Of a DNA stretch of 64,000 bases, positions 62,392 to 64,000 are shown piece by piece. Position 1 is the stretch's first letter. Every line of letters begins with the position of its first letter. This stretch comes from Bacillus spongiae (GTDB lineage: Bacteria > Bacillota > Bacilli > Bacillales > Bacillaceae_K), in NCBI RefSeq assembly GCF_037120725.1, contig NZ_JBBAXC010000002.1:124001-188000 (forward strand), given 5' to 3'. The position numbers and the translations under genes are program-made. The notes below the pieces were generated by a model, which made no database searches, was not told the DNA's origin, and worked only from the letters and a program-made list of their open reading frames with translations.

Positions 62392-62709
62392 TTACTTTCT
62401 TTTCAAGCGAATACAATCTTCACATAAATTCCCGCAGCAGAACATTTTTTCTTGTGGTACGAAAAAACGGTGACGATAAACAGAGAGATCACCTTGTTTG
62501 CGAACGAATTCTGTTTCAGCATGCAAGCGAAAACCAACCATGGTGTTGGCAGCACTTTGCTTTATTTCTTCATCTAGCAAGATGGGGTCTAGGCTGCTAT
62601 GAATATAAATGAATGGAATACCGGCACTTTTCTTCCAAGTAGCTTGATTAATTCCTTTTTTTTCGTTCAAATGGTACATAAATTCATCCCAGATTTGGGC
62701 TAAATCCAC
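62392..62709 (-). CDS. Uncharacterised protein with C-terminal cysteine cluster
   Basis: I do not recognise the family. The 105-residue protein has an acidic helical N-terminus (LAQIWDEFMYHLNEKKG), a middle with IPFIYIHSSLDPILLDEE, and a C-terminal CCxxxCxxC (Cys 91, 92, 96 and 99) before a basic tail. Four cysteines so placed could hold zinc or an iron-sulfur cluster. It starts with GTG; AAAGGA lies about 10 bp upstream, rather far. It is convergent with ricF and ends 20 bp after the ricF terminator. The link with RicF is by position only. Confidence 0.7.
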   Translation of the reverse strand: MDLAQIWDEFMYHLNEKKGINQATWKKSAGIPFIYIHSSLDPILLDEEIKQSAANTMVGFRLHAETEFVRKQGDLSVYRHRFFVPQEKMFCCGNLCEDCIRLKRK

Positions 62710-62799
62710 ATGATTTCATTCCTTTCCATTAGTTGCAGATTACTATCCAGCTATGCTAGACTAAATGAAAAATAGACAGTTCGGTGAGGGGTTATTGTC

Positions 62800-63075
62800 A
62801 TGTTGACAGAAAGACAAGGAATGGTAGTATGGCTTTATCATTTAAAACATGCTAAATCATTGAGGCGTTTCGGGCATGTCCATTATGTCTCTAAAAAGTT
62901 AAAATACGTCGTTATTTATTGCAATAAGGAAGACATTAAGGCTACTATGGGGAAGCTATCCCAATTTTCGTACGTAAAAAAGGTAGAACCATCCTTTAAG
63001 CCTTCGATTAATACAGAGTATGAAAACTCCAAGCCCGATAAGGCAAAGGAATATGATTATAAGATTGGGCTATAA
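62800..63075 (+). CDS. ylbG: UPF0298 protein YlbG
   Basis: A 91-residue soluble protein of the UPF0298 family. Conserved segments are [21 protein letters not shown] near the start and [19 protein letters not shown] near 26-45, with FVKKVEPSF-like near 60. The function is unknown. GGTGAGGGG precedes ATG. In B. subtilis it lies between ylbF and rsmD. It ends with a terminator shared with the next gene on the other strand. Confidence 0.9.
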   Translation: MLTERQGMVVWLYHLKHAKSLRRFGHVHYVSKKLKYVVIYCNKEDIKATMGKLSQFSYVKKVEPSFKPSINTEYENSKPDKAKEYDYKIGL

Positions 63076-63078
63076 AGT

Positions 63079-63109
63079 AGAAGGTGAGGGCTTTCCTCAC
63101 CTTCTTTTT
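63079..63109. terminator. Bidirectional terminator after ylbG
   Basis: AGAAGGTGAGG pairs with CCTCACCTTCT around GCTTT, followed by TTTT. It reaches the end of the convergent gene. Confidence 0.9.
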
Positions 63110-63497
63110 ATTTCATTGGTGTAATTAGACGTTGTAGTCTTAAAATACCGATCAAGTATTGATAATATAATTCTTTCTCAGCAAATATAGTCGAAGGTTT
63201 CACATCCAATTCAGTAATGGGTTTCTGAATGGTTTTAGAGAGCTCCTCAAATAATTGAAAGCGCTTATTTGGGATTTCATGTGGATTCGGTATCCCTTCA
63301 CGGCATATGTATATTGGCTGAAATTCACCTTCTTTTGTAGGGGATAAAACGGTCACGAGGGAACTTACCAATCGACTATTTATCGTCGTATGAAGAGCTA
63401 TTAAGTGCTCGACACGGTGTTGACTCGCATTTGTTAATTCGATTAGCTCATATAAATCTGAGTACCCTTCTCCAAGCTCAATAAAACGTTGAATCAA
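63108..63497 (-). CDS. Uncharacterised 129-aa protein
   Basis: A soluble 129-residue protein with no signal peptide. The N-terminal half is helical (FIELGEGYSDLYELIEL), followed by a stretch with conserved look, FQPIYICREGIPNPHEIPNKRF near 59-80. Similar short proteins adjoin ylbG in other Bacillaceae as I recall and have been given unlikely names; I assign no function. The start has GGAGTGAGC upstream on the minus strand. Confidence 0.7.
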   Translation of the reverse strand: MIQRFIELGEGYSDLYELIELTNASQHRVEHLIALHTTINSRLVSSLVTVLSPTKEGEFQPIYICREGIPNPHEIPNKRFQLFEELSKTIQKPITELDVKPSTIFAEKELYYQYLIGILRLQRLITPMK

Positions 63498-63591
63498 CCT
63501 TGCTCACTCCACTTCTCATTTCTATTAATGATTAATACTTTACCATTCTTAACATAAAATGAGAAGTAAGATATAAGAAAGGTGTGAAAAG

Positions 63592-63909
63592 ATGATTTGG
63601 ATATTCGTTTTCTTGTTAACCGTATTATGGATTGGGTATATTTGGCCGTCGGCAAAAAAACCTATACAGCAAACAAATGTCCCATATTCCTTTCTTTTAA
63701 TGTCCATTTTATCAACGTTATCCATACATGGATTCCTTGCATTACTTGAGGAGGATGAAATTGAAGGAGCGACGATCGACTCTTTGGAAGAGCTTTTAGT
63801 AAATCGCAAAAATATTTTTTCTCAAGAAGAGTGGCATGATATAGTGTTAGACCATTGTTCCAACAATGCTTCATTAGATGATTTTGACGGTTTCGACTTG
63901 TGTATGTAA
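63592..63909 (+). CDS. Uncharacterised small membrane protein
   Basis: A 105-residue protein with one strong N-terminal membrane helix (residues 2-20) and a second weaker one (about 33-52), followed by an acidic soluble tail ending DDFDGFDLCM. No family is recognised. AAGGTGTG lies about 6 bp before ATG. It stands between the divergent gene at 63108-63497 and the next unit at the window edge. Function unknown. Confidence 0.65.
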   Translation: MIWIFVFLLTVLWIGYIWPSAKKPIQQTNVPYSFLLMSILSTLSIHGFLALLEEDEIEGATIDSLEELLVNRKNIFSQEEWHDIVLDHCSNNASLDDFDGFDLCM

Positions 63910-63961
63910 CTATTCGTTACATTTATACACAAAAACTATATCTTTTTCTATATTTCCTTTG

Positions 63962-63976
63962 TTACAGTTACTGTAA
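63962..63976. promoter_or_regulatory. TTACAG-TTA-CTGTAA palindrome before the next gene
   Basis: A perfect 6-3-6 inverted repeat 19 bp before a possible start codon. No T-tract follows, so it is more like an operator than a terminator. The regulator is unknown. Confidence 0.35.
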
Positions 63977-63994
63977 GGATAAAACGAAGGGGAT

Positions 63995-64000
63995 ATGATT
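63995..64000 (+). CDS. Possible start of the next gene (cut by window end)
   Basis: ATGATT follows GAAGGGG closely. By synteny this could be rsmD (16S rRNA methyltransferase), but only two codons are visible. Confidence 0.25.

Overview
The window is chromosomal DNA of a low-GC, spore-forming Bacillaceae species. Gene order follows the Bacillus subtilis rnjA-pdh-speA-yla-cta-ylb arc closely, and Bacillus-specific genes are present (rpoY, ylaJ, ylbD, the SR1P peptide, ylaN). It is neither B. subtilis nor clearly a B. cereus-group strain: it carries a petrobactin cluster at a position where B. subtilis, as I remember its map, has almost nothing. Family assignments come from recognising the protein sequences; no search was run.

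Layout. 0-2.3 kb: a lipoprotein alkaline phosphatase behind a four-hexamer PhoP box, then an intergenic region with two 31-bp repeats. 2.3-7 kb: rnjA-rpoY, an unlisted 23-codon gene for a very basic amphipathic peptide, ykrA, def and ykyA. 7-12.4 kb: the pyruvate dehydrogenase operon pdhABCD. 12.7-27.9 kb: an accessory block with a siderophore ABC importer, two sets of Fur boxes, a heme monooxygenase gene leading the petrobactin operon asbABCDEF, a nitroreductase, a deacetylase lipoprotein, a kinase-like protein and an NTF2-like protein. 28.0-33.7 kb: the dual-function RNA SR1 with its SR1P peptide, speA, a flavin oxidoreductase, yktA, yktB, ykzI and yktC. 33.66-34.23 kb: a nested direct-repeat array (A-B-C-B'-A'). 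34.3-43.7 kb: ylaF, typA, ylaH, ylaI, ylaL, ylaJ, ylaK, glsA, ylaN, ftsW. 43.7-55.4 kb: pyruvate carboxylase, then heme A synthesis and cytochrome caa3 oxidase (ctaA, ctaB, ctaCDEF, ctaG, and a ctaM/yozB-like gene). 55.5-64 kb: an Eis-like acetyltransferase, an AI-2E family protein, a YugN-like protein, ylbB-ylbG including ricF, and several small uncharacterised genes.

How the genes connect. Pyruvate dehydrogenase and pyruvate carboxylase are the two main fates of pyruvate. SR1 has a cre-like site just past its predicted start, and another cre-like site lies upstream of ctaB, so carbon control touches both. Iron is the second theme: Fur-boxed importer, heme monooxygenase and petrobactin synthesis, plus YlaN, which the literature links to Fur. 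The cta genes need heme A, copper and iron.

The most novel-looking items are the 23-aa peptide gene (4378-4449), the cysteine-tailed protein beside ricF (62392-62709), the TetR-type palindromes in the 1.88/2.04 kb repeats, and the heme monooxygenase placed first in a petrobactin operon. I see no tRNA, rRNA, CRISPR array, prophage or insertion sequence.
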